A DNA stretch of 64,000 nucleotides from Simmondsia chinensis (lineage: Eukaryota; Streptophyta; Magnoliopsida; Caryophyllales; Simmondsiaceae): NCBI GenBank assembly GCA_018398585.1, contig JAGTTD010000007.1, forward strand, positions 13,632,320 to 13,696,319, read 5' to 3'. Positions 44,932-54,532 of this stretch are shown one piece after another (positions within the stretch are counted from its first letter, which is position 1; each line of letters begins with the position of its first letter). A program made the position numbers and the translations under genes. The notes beneath the pieces were generated by a model, which saw nothing but the letters and a program-made list of their open reading frames with translations, searched no databases and was not told the DNA's origin.

Positions 44932-45558
44932 GCTTAATTGATTGGTTGTTATTTCTCCTCGACTTGCTTCAACATTAGCTCCAACTACCGTAGCAAAAGA
45001 AACATTTGGATCAACTTACGTAGTTTGATTTCCAGCACCGGCACCTGATCTTGTTGTTACCCCACCAGCCATACCTTGCTCTTAATACTTACAATCGAGA
45101 TTGATCTAGAATCCTCTTGCACAGATCTGAACTGAACCACGATTCAGCAGAGAGTTGCTCCTTGCAGCTAAAAATGCGACTGATCTTCTTGATTCGCACC
45201 AACAGCAGCCCCTCTTTCAATTAGGATCAACAATGTCTGAAATTCCAGATCAATTTGTGAAGCAAAATCTGAGTTGATCTTGATCAAATTGTTGCAGATA
45301 TGAATGAGCTGAATTTAATTCTTGATCGAAATCTGTAGTTGCTGAACTGAACTTAATCTTGCCGCTTTTCGAATTGATAACAGCTGAACTGGACTTGATC
45401 TTGCTGATTTTACAAAATCTGACCTGAAGTGGGTCGAGATAATCCAATTCCAGCAATTGAACTTCAATTGGTTAAAAACTGAACTAAATTCAGTTTTCTA
45501 AAATTTTTTTTTATTATTATTATTTTTTTGACTACGCACTCGATCGGAAGCCGAACGA

Positions 45559-45571
45559 GGCTCTGATACCA
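45559..45571 (-). other. A primer binding site
   Basis: The minus strand reads TGGTATCAGAGCC, two bases inside the 5' LTR end at 45574. Confidence 0.88.
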
Positions 45572-45573
45572 AT

Positions 45574-46049
45574 TGTTACGCTCGGGCTTGAACCACGAAC
45601 ATAAACTAAGTATAATGCGGATATATTGAGAATTTGAGATGAGAAAGAAGTGAATTTGAGATGAGAAAGTAGAGTTTAGAGTTTAGATGAGAGAAAGAAG
45701 GGAAAGGGAATGAGAAGATAGAGTTTTAATCTCAAATGAGATTGATCTTTCAGATATTTCCTTGATTAATTCTGAACATTACAATCCTCAATTATTTGTA
45801 GCAATGAACTACTAACCAACCTAGCTAGGAAGCATGTAGAACTATCTAGAATATACCTAACTAAAATGTAAATGGAATTTTGGCGCCACACACAAGGAAA
45901 AACGGCAACTAACAGCCCAGCAGCTAAGGACCACGCAGCAGTAACATGCAAATCAGCAGCAATAAGCACAAAACAGAATTTTAAACCCCTTAACAGCTTC
46001 CCGCCAAAAGCTAATTTGAATTCAAGACTCGAAATACCAGTTTGTAACA
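45574..46049 (-). repeat. A 5' LTR
   Basis: 476 bp, equal in length to the partner. The segment 44932-45558 between it and gag is a short leader with repeated TGAACTGAA/TTGATC words and no gene. Confidence 0.92.
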
Positions 46050-46298
46050 GATTTTACGGTTCTGTTTTTACTGCACTTTTCGCTTCCAGTTTTCGGTTCC
46101 TTTCGGTCCTTTTTTCCTTCGTTTCTGTTTGCGCTGCACAACAAGAACTTATTTTCACAATTTATTTTCGCTATTTTACAGTAAATATTCAGCAGTAATT
46201 TTCTGTATTTTTATGCAGTATTTTGAGTATTATTTACAGTATTTATGCAGTGATAAAAGCAGTATTTTTCGTGGTATTTCAACGCAAATTTTTCAACG
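46050..46298 (+). repeat. Y 5' LTR, right part
   Basis: Continues the Y LTR after A (TTTTACGGTTCTGTTTTTAC) and ends TTTTTCAACG, where the 3' LTR has TTTTTCAACA, so the terminal CA is mutated. Confidence 0.85.
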
Positions 46299-46341
46299 AT
46301 CTAAAAGATGATTTTATTGATATCTAAATTTACGCATAAAC

Positions 46342-47277
46342 ATGGCAACCAAATTACCTCTTCCCGACATGTCTAAGGTAGAGCCGCTTGACGGGAAGAA
46401 TTATAAGAGGTGGTTTCAAAAGATTTTGTTTTTCCTACAACAACTGTGCATCGATTACGTACTTTATGATAAGAAAGTACCGGAAGATGAAAATGAGAAA
46501 AGAGCCTACGAAGAAAAATTTACAATAGACAACCGAACTTGTAGGGGAAATTTGCTGCATTATATGAGTGATGGGCTATTTGGCATTTATGTAAAATTAA
46601 GCACGGCAAAAGAGATTTGGGATTCCTTACAGAAAAAATATGGGGGTGATGATGCAGGGACTAGAAAATACATTGTTAGTAAGTGGTTAGATTTCAAATT
46701 CGTGGACAATAAACCGATCATTGATCAAGTCCATGAATATGAAAACATAGTAACTACTCTTTTGTCGGAAGGCCTTAAAATTTGCGAAATAACTCATGCA
46801 TATGTTTTGATTGAAAAACTTCCACCCTCTTGGAAGGATTATAGAAATCTATTTATGCATGAAAAGAAGGACTTGACCTTAGAGGAGTTAGTAAACCACT
46901 TAAAAATTGAAGAAGAGAATAGGCTTAAGAACAGGAGGTACCCATACTCTGACCAGACCAAAGCTAATATTGTCGAAGCTAGGCCCAGTACATCTGACAA
47001 GTACAAGAATAAAGAGAAGAAGTATCATTCAAACTGCAAACCTGGTGGGAAGATCCAAAAGCCGAACAACAGATTTCTAAGAGATTGCTATCACTGTGGA
47101 AAATGTGGATACATGGCTAAAGATTGCAGAAGCAAGAAGCCCAGGGATCCAAAGCACAAAGCTCACCTGGTAGAGACGGAGAATATTGCAGCGGTTGTTT
47201 CAAAAGTGAACCTGGTGAATAATATGACTGAGTGGATCGTGGACACCGGGACTACTAGGCACATTTGCACAAACTGA
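46342..47277 (+). CDS. Y: gag with zinc knuckle and protease active site
   Basis: 311 codons from the ATG at 46342, 43 bp after the LTR. The Copia gag core (UBN2-like) is readable: LPDMSKVEPLDGKNYKRWFQ near the start, then CRGNLLHYMSDGLFGIYVKL, STAKEIWDSLQKKYGGDDAG, HEYENIVTTLLSEGLKI and LPPSWKDYRNLFMHEKKDLT. The knuckle CYHCGKCGYMAKDC (CX2CX4YX4C) has Tyr in the usual His position; that change would weaken zinc binding. The frame then reaches the protease active site EWIVDTGTTRHICTN (DTG intact) and stops at TGA 47275-47277. In an intact element gag and pol would be one polyprotein. It is the longest uninterrupted gag in a Copia element here. Confidence 0.88.
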   Translation: MATKLPLPDMSKVEPLDGKNYKRWFQKILFFLQQLCIDYVLYDKKVPEDENEKRAYEEKFTIDNRTCRGNLLHYMSDGLFGIYVKLSTAKEIWDSLQKKYGGDDAGTRKYIVSKWLDFKFVDNKPIIDQVHEYENIVTTLLSEGLKICEITHAYVLIEKLPPSWKDYRNLFMHEKKDLTLEELVNHLKIEEENRLKNRRYPYSDQTKANIVEARPSTSDKYKNKEKKYHSNCKPGGKIQKPNNRFLRDCYHCGKCGYMAKDCRSKKPRDPKHKAHLVETENIAAVVSKVNLVNNMTEWIVDTGTTRHICTN

Positions 47278-47280
47278 GAC

Positions 47281-47775
47281 ATGTTCCAGGACTACCAGAA
47301 GATGACCGATAAAGAGATGGTCTACATGGGCAATTCTGCAGCAGCACCAATCATCGGAAAAGGGAAGATTTCTTTAAAACTCACCTCTGGAAAATTTCTT
47401 ACTTTAACAAATGTGCTGCATGTGTCTGATATGCATAGGAATCTTATCTCGGGTAGTCTTTTAATTAAAGCAAGCTTGAAACTATCCTTTGATTCTGATA
47501 AACTAGTCCTAACTAGGAATGGGGAATTTGTGGGTAAAGGTTTTTGTAATGGTGGTCTTTTTGTCCTGGATGCTGTCTGTATGAATAACAACGCTAGTAC
47601 CACTTCTGCTTATATTGTTGAATCTCTTGAATTGTGGCATGCTCGCTTAGGACATTTAAATATTGAGTCAATTAAACGACTTAAGAAAATGAACATGATT
47701 CCTGACTTTAGTAACACCAGCTTCAACAAGTGTGAAGTATGTGTAGAAGCTAAATATGCTAAAAAAACCCTTTAA
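47281..47775 (+). pseudogene. Y: protease C-terminus and GAG-pre-integrase
   Basis: Same frame as gag after the TGA. MVYMGNSAAAPIIGKGKISL and LHVSDMHRNLISGSLL form the C-terminal half of protease. LWHARLGHLNIESIKRLKKM and CEVCVEAKYAKK form the HHCC-type GAG-pre-integrase segment. The frame ends at 47775 because of an extra A in a run of seven A at 47761-47767; the next frame continues directly with PFKSIERQTDLLELIHTDLG. Confidence 0.88.
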
Positions 47776-48271
47776 GTCTATCGAAAGACAAACTGATCTT
47801 CTTGAACTAATTCACACCGATTTAGGAGATTATAAAAATCTAATGAGTAAAGGTGAAAAAAGATACTATATGACCTTTGTAGATGACCACTCTAGATACT
47901 CTATAGTATATCTCTTAAGTACTAAAGATGAAGCAGAAGAAATGTTTTTGAAATATAAAGCTGAAGTAGAAAACCAACTAGGGAGGAAAATTAAAAGAGT
48001 TAGATCCGATAGAGGAGGAGAGTATGATCCAACCTCGCTAGAAAAATTCTGTGAAACAAATGGAATAATACATGAGCGAAGCCCTCCCCCCTGTCCCCAA
48101 TCTAACGGTATTGTGGAAAGGAAAAATAGAACTTTAAAAGGCATGATGAATGCTATGCTTATTAGTTCTGGACTACCTGATAACATGTGGGGGGAGGCAA
48201 TATTGTCTCCTTGCCACGTACTTAATAGAGTTCCTCACAAGAAACTAGAAAAAACCCCATATGAAATGTAG
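47756..48271 (+). pseudogene. Y: integrase core
   Basis: The rve core is complete: LIHTDLGDYKNLM and FVDDHSRYSIVYLL, then RVRSDRGGEYDPTSLEKFCE and SNGIVERKNRTLKGMMNAML, giving the D, D and E catalytic residues. GLPDNMWGEAILSPCHVLNR follows. The frame ends at TAG 48269-48271, where the lineage has Trp (YEMWKGYAPN). It is the only Copia integrase in the window that keeps all three catalytic residues, although it is cut off from gag by a frameshift. Confidence 0.88.
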
Positions 48272-48304
48272 AAAGGTTATGCGCCTAATCTTAAATACCT
48301 GGAA

Positions 48305-49270
48305 GTGTGGGGGTGCCTAGCCAAGGTTGGATTACCTGACTATAAACGGAGTAAAATTAGACCTAAGACTATTGATTCTATTTTTATCGGATATGCTCAT
48401 CATAGTGCGGCCAATCGGTTTCTGATCAAAGGATCTAATGATTCATATGCATGTGGTAGTGTTATGGAATCTAGAGATGCTGAATTCTTTGAACATATAT
48501 TTCCCTTGAAGTCTAGCTTTGCACCACCTACTAGTTTTCCTTCTCATAATCATGATGCTACTAACAATATAGACACTCCTGAGATTCGAAGAAGTAAAAG
48601 AGCTAGGAAAGAAACCAACTTTGGACCTGATTTTGTTACCACTTTCCTATCAGAAGATAACTTCATAAATGAAGAGATTGCAAGTGTCTATATGTTAGAG
48701 GAAGACCCTAAAACCTATGATGAGGCTATTAGATCGGTTGATTCTACGTTTTGGAAAGAAGCGATTAGTAGCGAACTTGAATCAATTCTAAGTAAGTACA
48801 CATGGGAATTGGTAGACCTCCCTAGAGGATGTAAGCCAATAGGTTGTAAGTGGGTCTTTAGAAAGAAAATGAAGGCAGATGGGACAATAGATAAGTTTAA
48901 GGCAAGGTTAGTGGCTAAGGGTTATACCCAGAAAAAGGGGTTAGACTATTTTGATACCTATTCTCACATTATCAAAATAGCCACAATTAGAACCTTGATG
49001 GCTCTTGCATCTCTTCATGATTTAATAGTGCATCAAATGGATGTCAAAACTGCATGTTTGAATGGTGACCTAGATGAAGAGATCTATATGGAACAACCTA
49101 AAGGGTTTGTTGTCCCTGGTAATGAAATGAAAGTCTTTAAACTAGTAAAATCTTTATATCGTCTGAAACAAGCACCTAAACAATGGCATGATAAATTTAA
49201 TAGCACATTAGTAGCTAATAGTTTTCATGTAAACAATGGAGACTCTTGTGTGTATTATAAGACTGATTAG
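48305..49270 (+). pseudogene. Y: integrase C-terminus, linker and RT first half
   Basis: VWGCLAKVGLPDYKRSKIRP and FIGYAHHSAANRFLIKG are the integrase C-terminal part. A charged linker follows (RRSKRARKETNFGPDF). RT begins at about 48700: EAIRSVDSTFWKEAISSELE, WVFRKKMKADGTIDKFKARL, VAKGYTQKKGLDYFDTYSHI, VHQMDVKTACLNGDLDEEIY and LVKSLYRLKQAPKQWHDKF. It stops at TAG 49268-49270, directly before the catalytic palm. Confidence 0.88.
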
Positions 49271-49723
49271 AATGGATGTGTCATAATTTGTTTATATGTT
49301 GATGATATACTAATATTTGGCATAAATGTGGATGTTGTGAAAGAAACGAAAAAATTTCTATGTTCTAAATTCGATATGAAAGATATGGGTGAGGCAGACG
49401 TAATTTTAGGAGTTAAAATTGTTAAAACTCCTGAAGGCATAAGCCTCATTTAGTCTCACTATGTGGAAAAGATACTTAGAATGTTCAACATGGACAATGT
49501 TGATCCTGTGAGAACACCTTATGATTCAAGCATACACTTAACTAAACATAGAGGTGTTGCCATGTGCCAAACCGAGTATGCCAAAATAATCGGAAGTGTT
49601 ATGTTTCTAATGAATTGCACTAGACCTGGCATTGCATATGCTGTAAGCAGACTCAGTAGATACACACATAATCCCAGTCAAGAACATTGGAATGCATTAA
49701 AGAGATTGCTTAAATATTTTTAA
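49271..49723 (+). pseudogene. Y: RT second half
   Basis: NGCVIICLYVDDILIFGINV carries the intact YVDD box at about 49294-49308. FDMKDMGEADVILGVKI, then TAG at 49451 in place of Gln ([12 protein letters not shown]), then [20 protein letters not shown] and [13 protein letters not shown] follow. The frame is lost at about 49720, with a stop at 49721-49723. Confidence 0.86.
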
Positions 49724-50249
49724 AGGAACTATGGATTGGGGACTTCACTATAGAAAGTTTCCCGCTGTTCTTGAGGGGTATTGTGATGCCAATTAGGCGT
49801 CTGATAATGATGAGATTAACTCCACTAGTGGGTATGTATTCACATTCGTTGGAGGTGCTGTATCCTGGAAATCTTCTAAGCAGTCTTGTACTGCTACTTC
49901 TACTATGGAATCTGAATTCATTGCTCTTGAGTTGGCAGGTCATGAGGTCGAGTGGTTAAGAAGTCTACTAGGAGACGTGCCATTGTGGGGGCTTCCAGCT
50001 CCATCAGTATCACTTCACTTTGACAGTCAGGTTGCAATTGCAGTAGCAAAGAGCAAAGTTTACAATGGCAAAAGGAGACACATTCGGCTCAGGCATAAGA
50101 TTGTGAAAGATCTTCTAGAAAGTGGAGTGATATCACTAGACTATGTAAAGTCTGAAAAGAATCTTGCGGATCCGTTGACAAAAGGCCTTTGTCGTAAAAT
50201 GATTATAGAAACATCGAGGGGGATGGGACTAAAGTCTGTACACGAATAA
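49724..50249 (+). pseudogene. Y: RNase H
   Basis: [20 protein letters not shown] leads to DAN at 49785-49793 and TAG at 49794-49796 (Trp in relatives: CDANWASD). [20 protein letters not shown] and [20 protein letters not shown] follow, and from 49905 the frame is open to the end: [40 protein letters not shown] and [15 protein letters not shown]. Stop at 50247-50249. This lies in a different frame from the RT second half. Confidence 0.86.
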
Positions 50250-50766
50250 ACTATGATGTATCCAACCTGGTCTTAACAGGTTTAATGTGAAAAGTCATAG
50301 TTTCTTTCAAGAAATGCACTGTGTTTTATGTTGTCCTTCCCTATGGTGCGACAGTACGGAGACGGGTCCATAGCCATATGTTTGGTGGTGTAAGCATGAC
50401 TTGCACTTGATAGACACTGTCTGTATGTTACCAAAGGGTAAGGTTGAGCTTCAGTTCTTAATGGACCCATATTCATATGTTTGGTGGTGTGCGGTAACAC
50501 ACACTTGATGGGATCCACCTATGTAGGTGTGGGAGTCTGGCCGCTCCTTATGAAGGATTAAAACTTTCCTTCTAGAGTGCCTATGAACATCCAGGATAAG
50601 CGCATGGCCCATAAAACGAGCCAAATCGCAGGAATTGCCGAGATCTGGAGTTCAGTATGTGTCCAAGTAGAAGGCTATACAACCCCTTACGAGATTCAAG
50701 ACAAAAGTCACCTTGCAAGATGTTGGTCCCAAGCTTGGGTTGCACTAGGTGACGACTCAAGTCGCA
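50250..50766 (+). other. Y 3' untranslated region, left part
   Basis: Non-coding, with two diverged copies of a GGACCCATA/GGTCCATAGCC + ATATGTTTGGTGGTGTG block (about 50365-50395 and 50460-50495). Interrupted by B after TCGCA (50762-50766). The remainder is 54450-54532, ending in the purine tract. Confidence 0.75.
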
Positions 50767-51378
50767 TGTTATGCTCGTGATTGAATCACAAGCGTAAGCT
50801 AAGTAAAATTAGGATAGATTGAGAGTATGAGATGAGAAAGAAGTGAATTGAGATGAGAAATTAGAGAATTATGGATGAGAAATTGAGAGAGTTAGATGAG
50901 AGAGAGAATTTGATCTCAAATTGAGATTTTTTCATTGAATTTGATTGAAAGATATGAAATTACAACTCAATTACTACTTATAGGCAAGAACAAAGCAACT
51001 AATACAATGAACCTAGACTCAGGCTACTAACCGACTAACTAAAATATCTAGAGCTTGAGAAAAATATCTTCTAACTAACTTTTAAAGCTCTAATTGGCGC
51101 CAAGCACAGCTCAACCGAACCAAAGCTACTGCAGGGCCTTAATACAGCTGCAAAGTACTAGATTATAACAAAGATTAGCAGCTTATTACACCTCATAGCT
51201 AAAACAACACTTAACCATGACTACTACACCTCTTAAGCTAACTAACAACACCTAACAGCAGCAACCAAATAGCAAAAACATAACATTATTTAGCAAACAC
51301 CACAGCTGCAGCAGCACAAATAGGCCAATCAGCCACACAGCCCACGCAGCTCAATCCTTGAATTCTCGGATCATAACA
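50767..51378 (-). repeat. B 3' LTR
   Basis: 612 bp, equal in length to its partner, with roughly 35 differences by eye. The minus-strand start is TGTTATGATCCGAGAATTC. Confidence 0.94.
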
Positions 51379-51407
51379 TTCCCTTCCCCTTGAGAACATT
51401 CTTGTCC

Positions 51408-51650
51408 TCAAGAATGGAAATTAGTGATCGTCCATGCCTTGCAATGTAACTCTTGATCCGTGACATTCGAAAGACACAACGTGCTTAACATAATCGAAGG
51501 ACATCGGGTTAAAAGCATGCATCCAATCAACTCCAAGTACCATATCACATCCACCCAAGGGAAGAACTCTAAAATCAAAGGAGAATTGATGTTCATGCAT
51601 AGACCACTGAAAGGCTCAACATTTGTCCTGAGTAAGGATAGAGTTTCCAT
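51408..51650 (-). pseudogene. B: protease-RT connector in shifted frame
   Basis: After the TGA that ends the gag-protease frame, the minus strand at about 51550-51440 reads [18 protein letters not shown] and HVVSFECHGSRVTLQG, the segment that in V reads [19 protein letters not shown] frameshift near 51615 therefore separates it from gag-protease. The homology ends at about 51420, directly at the purine tract, so the deletion in the ancestor removed everything from the RT onward. Confidence 0.75.
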
Positions 51651-53511
51651 TCGCCACGGTCACTGCCAAGGGATGAGTCTTGATCACCTCATGTCCCACT
51701 TTCTTCACTATTTTTGGATCAATAAAGCTGTGAGTGCTTCCACTATCTATTAAGATAACAACTGACCTCGTGCCTGCTTTCCCTTTAATCTTGATCGTTT
51801 TATGCATTCCTTGCCCTGTCAAAGCTGTCAAGGAAATCTCCACTTCATCCTCAATGACAAGTTCTTGGTCAGAATCCTCATATTCAACATCAGTCCAGTC
51901 ACTATCGGACTGCCCTTCGATGTCAACTCCACTAACCGTCATGAGAAATTTGGGATTACATTTATGGCCTATTTCATAAGGTTGATGACACTTAAAATAG
52001 AGTCTTTGAGGCCTCTTCTCAAAGGTATTCTTCTCAAAGGAGCAGTTCACTTTGGGTTCATCTCCCCCCTTTTGATGTTGTTGTGAGCTTTCTCCCCGCT
52101 GTTTGGGCCCATCATTGGTGGATAGAAATGTGGCCTCAAACAACTTCACCTTCGCATACGCTTGGGATAAAGAAGTAGGACCAATTTCCTTCACCAAATT
52201 CTTGATTTTAGGCTTTAATCCACAGCTGAAACTCGAGACATAAAAGGACTCACGGGCTTGAAGGGTAACAGTTATCATACTAGCTTGGAGATTCTCAAAT
52301 TTTGTCATGTACTCCTTCACGGTTGTAACTTGAGTCAGCTTGTTGAAGCTATCAAATATATCACCCAAATCTTCATCACCATAGCGTTCACAAAACTCAA
52401 TCAAAAACTCAGCCCAATTAAGTGTGGGATTACTCTTCAATAGACTGTAGAGCCAAACTTCATGATCTCCTTGAAGATAATTTGCAGCCAATTCCACCTT
52501 TTGATCATCGAGAATGGAATAAAAGTGGAAATATCGCTCACATCTCCTTAACCAAGAGTGTGTTTGCTTCCCATCAAAGTTCTCAATTTGTACTCTTAGT
52601 TGCCTAAAGCCATTGCTTCTATTACCACAAGAGATTTCATTGCTACGGTTAGGACCAAATTTAGAGGCATTCTGTCCATGATTATAGTGCTGAACAGGTT
52701 CTGGTGGATGAACAAAGTGTCCGGCATTCAAACAAACAGGTCGTGTGTGTGTTGGATCATGAGATGGATCAAAGTGTCCTGAATTTTCATGACTTGATCT
52801 GATCTGTGCTGCAGGACCTGGTGGACGATCTGAAGAATCTGGAGGATGATCTTTCTGACCAAACTTCATGCTCGAAGATTGAATGTGCTCTTGCTCCAAT
52901 AGATGTTCACGCAGACTGACATTTATTTCAGCTTCTGGAACCGGATTCTGAGGCCTAACATCTTTAGATTGAAGCTGAACTTGAGATCTAGCATTCACAT
53001 TAGCAACTTGAGGTCCAACTTGTGGATAAGCAGGATGAACACCAGCATTCGGTACTTGTGATTGAAACAGATCAGAGGTTCTCATTAACTGACTTGCAGG
53101 CAACAAACCACCAGCACTTGCACCTACATTCTGTTTTTGTACCTGATTCTGTAACATAGCAAGCCAATTGTCTACTCGATCCTCAATTCCTTGCAATTGA
53201 TGAGTCACTCGATCTTCAATCACTTGTTTCTTAATTTCAGCAAATCTCGCTTGGAGCCTCTGCAATTGTTGATTCAAATGATCATCAATCTTTTCATCAA
53301 ACTCTTTTGCTTGTTCATTAATTCGATCCGCCAATGTCTCCTCAAATTGTTGCTTTTGCTGATTTAATTTATCAGCTATTTTCTCTTCAAAACACTGAGT
53401 TTGCAAGCCAAAACGCTCATTAAACTTCTGATCCTGTTCTTGTAGCCTTTTATGCAATCGTTCCTCCATAGCTAACTGAGATTGCTCTAGCAGAGTGAAC
53501 ATTGCCTCCAT
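51616..53511 (-). CDS. B: gag-protease protein, open 631 codons
   Basis: Begins at the ATG 53509-53511 on the minus strand, about 310 bp after the PBS. Residues 1-150 are a Gln/Glu-rich coiled coil with repeated KLNQQKQQFEETLADRINEQ-like segments. Residues 150-310 are a Pro/Asn/Ser-rich linker (DSSDRPPGPAAQ, HENSGHFDPSHDPTHTRPVC). Residues 320-440 are the Retrotrans_gag core (RVQIENFDGKQTHSWLRRCE, RYFHFYSILDDQKVELAANY, GDHEVWLYSLLKSN, NKLTQVTTVKEYMTKFENLQ). At about 505 is the knuckle YFKCHQPYEIGHKC, with Tyr in place of the first Cys. At about 585-630 is the aspartic protease start SVVILIDSGSTHSFIDPKIV with DSG. It stops at TGA 51616-51618, before the protease flap. It is the only large intact retroelement frame here and could still make particle protein. 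Confidence 0.9.
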   Translation of the reverse strand: MEAMFTLLEQSQLAMEERLHKRLQEQDQKFNERFGLQTQCFEEKIADKLNQQKQQFEETLADRINEQAKEFDEKIDDHLNQQLQRLQARFAEIKKQVIEDRVTHQLQGIEDRVDNWLAMLQNQVQKQNVGASAGGLLPASQLMRTSDLFQSQVPNAGVHPAYPQVGPQVANVNARSQVQLQSKDVRPQNPVPEAEINVSLREHLLEQEHIQSSSMKFGQKDHPPDSSDRPPGPAAQIRSSHENSGHFDPSHDPTHTRPVCLNAGHFVHPPEPVQHYNHGQNASKFGPNRSNEISCGNRSNGFRQLRVQIENFDGKQTHSWLRRCERYFHFYSILDDQKVELAANYLQGDHEVWLYSLLKSNPTLNWAEFLIEFCERYGDEDLGDIFDSFNKLTQVTTVKEYMTKFENLQASMITVTLQARESFYVSSFSCGLKPKIKNLVKEIGPTSLSQAYAKVKLFEATFLSTNDGPKQRGESSQQHQKGGDEPKVNCSFEKNTFEKRPQRLYFKCHQPYEIGHKCNPKFLMTVSGVDIEGQSDSDWTDVEYEDSDQELVIEDEVEISLTALTGQGMHKTIKIKGKAGTRSVVILIDSGSTHSFIDPKIVKKVGHEVIKTHPLAVTVANGNSILTQDKC

Positions 53512-53822
53512 ATGTGTGTTCAGCTGATCTTAAGTCACAAGGTTATGATCAATTGCAGCACTTCTACCAGTAACCTCTGCATAAGTTGGTTGCACAACGG
53601 TTTTTGCAGCACCTGATCATGTTGTAACTTCACTTGTCATTGTTGAGTGATGAATGTAATGAATAAGCACCGAATTTGTTCAAATCTGAACTGAACTTAA
53701 TCAAGATGATCCAATTACCACAATTGAACTTCAATCGGTTTAAACTGAACTGAATTCAGCACTGAATTTGAATTTTTTTTTTAATTTTCTTTTGATTATG
53801 CACTCGATTGGAAGCCAAACGA

Positions 53823-53835
53823 GGCTCTGATACCA
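53823..53835 (-). other. B primer binding site
   Basis: The minus strand reads TGGTATCAGAGCC, two bases after the 5' LTR. Confidence 0.9.
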
Positions 53836-53837
53836 AT

Positions 53838-54449
53838 TGTTATGCTCGTGATTGAATCACAAGCGTAAGCTAAGTAAAATTAGGATAGATTGAGAGTATG
53901 AGATGAGAAAGAAGTGAATTGAGATGAGAAGTTAGAGAATTAGGGATGAGAAATAAAGAGAGTGAGATGAGAGAGAGAATTTGATCTCAAATTGAGATTG
54001 TTTCATTGAATTTGATTGAATGATATGAAATTACAGCTCAACTACTGCTTATGGGCAAGAACAAAGCAACTAATACAATGAATCTAGACTCAAGCTACTA
54101 ACCGACTAACTAAAATATCTAGAGCTTGAGAAAAATATCGTCTAACTAACTTTTAAAGCTCTAATTGGCGCTAAGCACAGCTCAACCGAACCAAAGCTAC
54201 TGCAGGGCCTTAATACAGTTGCGAACTACCAGATTACAAGAGAGATTAGCAGCTTATTACACCTCATAGCTAACACTACACTTAACCATGACTACTACAC
54301 CTCTTAAGCTAACTAACAACACCTAACAACAGCAACCAAACAGCAAAAACAGAACATTATTCAGCAAACACCACAGCAGCAGCAGCATAAACAAACCAAT
54401 CAACCACACAGCCCACACAGCTCAATCCTTGAATTCTCGGATCATAACA
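53838..54449 (-). repeat. B 5' LTR
   Basis: 612 bp. Carries TGGCGC and TTTTAAAGCTCT words also seen in the partner. It ends (plus strand) CGGATCATAACA before the TCGCA duplication. Confidence 0.94.
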
Positions 54450-54532
54450 TCGCAAGACATCGGCAATGAAAAACTGAACTCCCTTTGCCCAACCTTTTTC
54501 CCCTTCTAATGCTTGTATCCTTTGTGGGGGAT
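54450..54532 (+). other. Y 3' untranslated region, right part, with polypurine tract
   Basis: Resumes after B with TCGCAAGACATCGGC and ends in TTTGTGGGGGAT, the plus-strand primer tract, directly before the 3' LTR. Confidence 0.8.

Larger units (their letters stand above)
42698..46049 (-). mobile_element. A: gag-only Gypsy-type non-autonomous element
   Basis: Two 476-bp LTRs (42698-43173 and 45574-46049) with roughly 20 differences by eye. A PBS lies at 45559-45571 (minus strand TGGTATCAGAGCC) and a purine tract AAGGGGAAGAGAA before the 3' LTR. GATT at 42694-42697 is repeated at 46050-46053, a 4-5 bp target duplication inside the Y 5' LTR. The 2.4-kb internal region holds a gag gene and nothing after its zinc-knuckle region: no protease, RT, RNase H or integrase. 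LTR ends, gag and PBS relate it to B and V. Confidence 0.92.
50767..54449 (-). mobile_element. B: gag-protease Gypsy-type non-autonomous element
   Basis: Two 612-bp LTRs (50767-51378 and 53838-54449), a PBS at 53823-53835 (minus strand TGGTATCAGAGCC), a purine tract AAGGGGAAGGGAA before the 3' LTR, and a perfect 5-bp target duplication TCGCA (50762-50766 and 54450-54454). The 2.46-kb internal region holds an open gag-protease frame of 631 codons and, in another frame, the strand that normally joins protease to RT. RT, RNase H and integrase are absent. It lies inside the Y 3' untranslated region, in reverse orientation to Y. Confidence 0.94.

Noticed and set aside
46299..46341. Standard primer binding site in Y
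   Set aside because: No TGGTATCAGAGC-like word follows the Y 5' LTR; the ATCTAAAAGATGA there does not match a tRNA 3' end that I know. Left unannotated.
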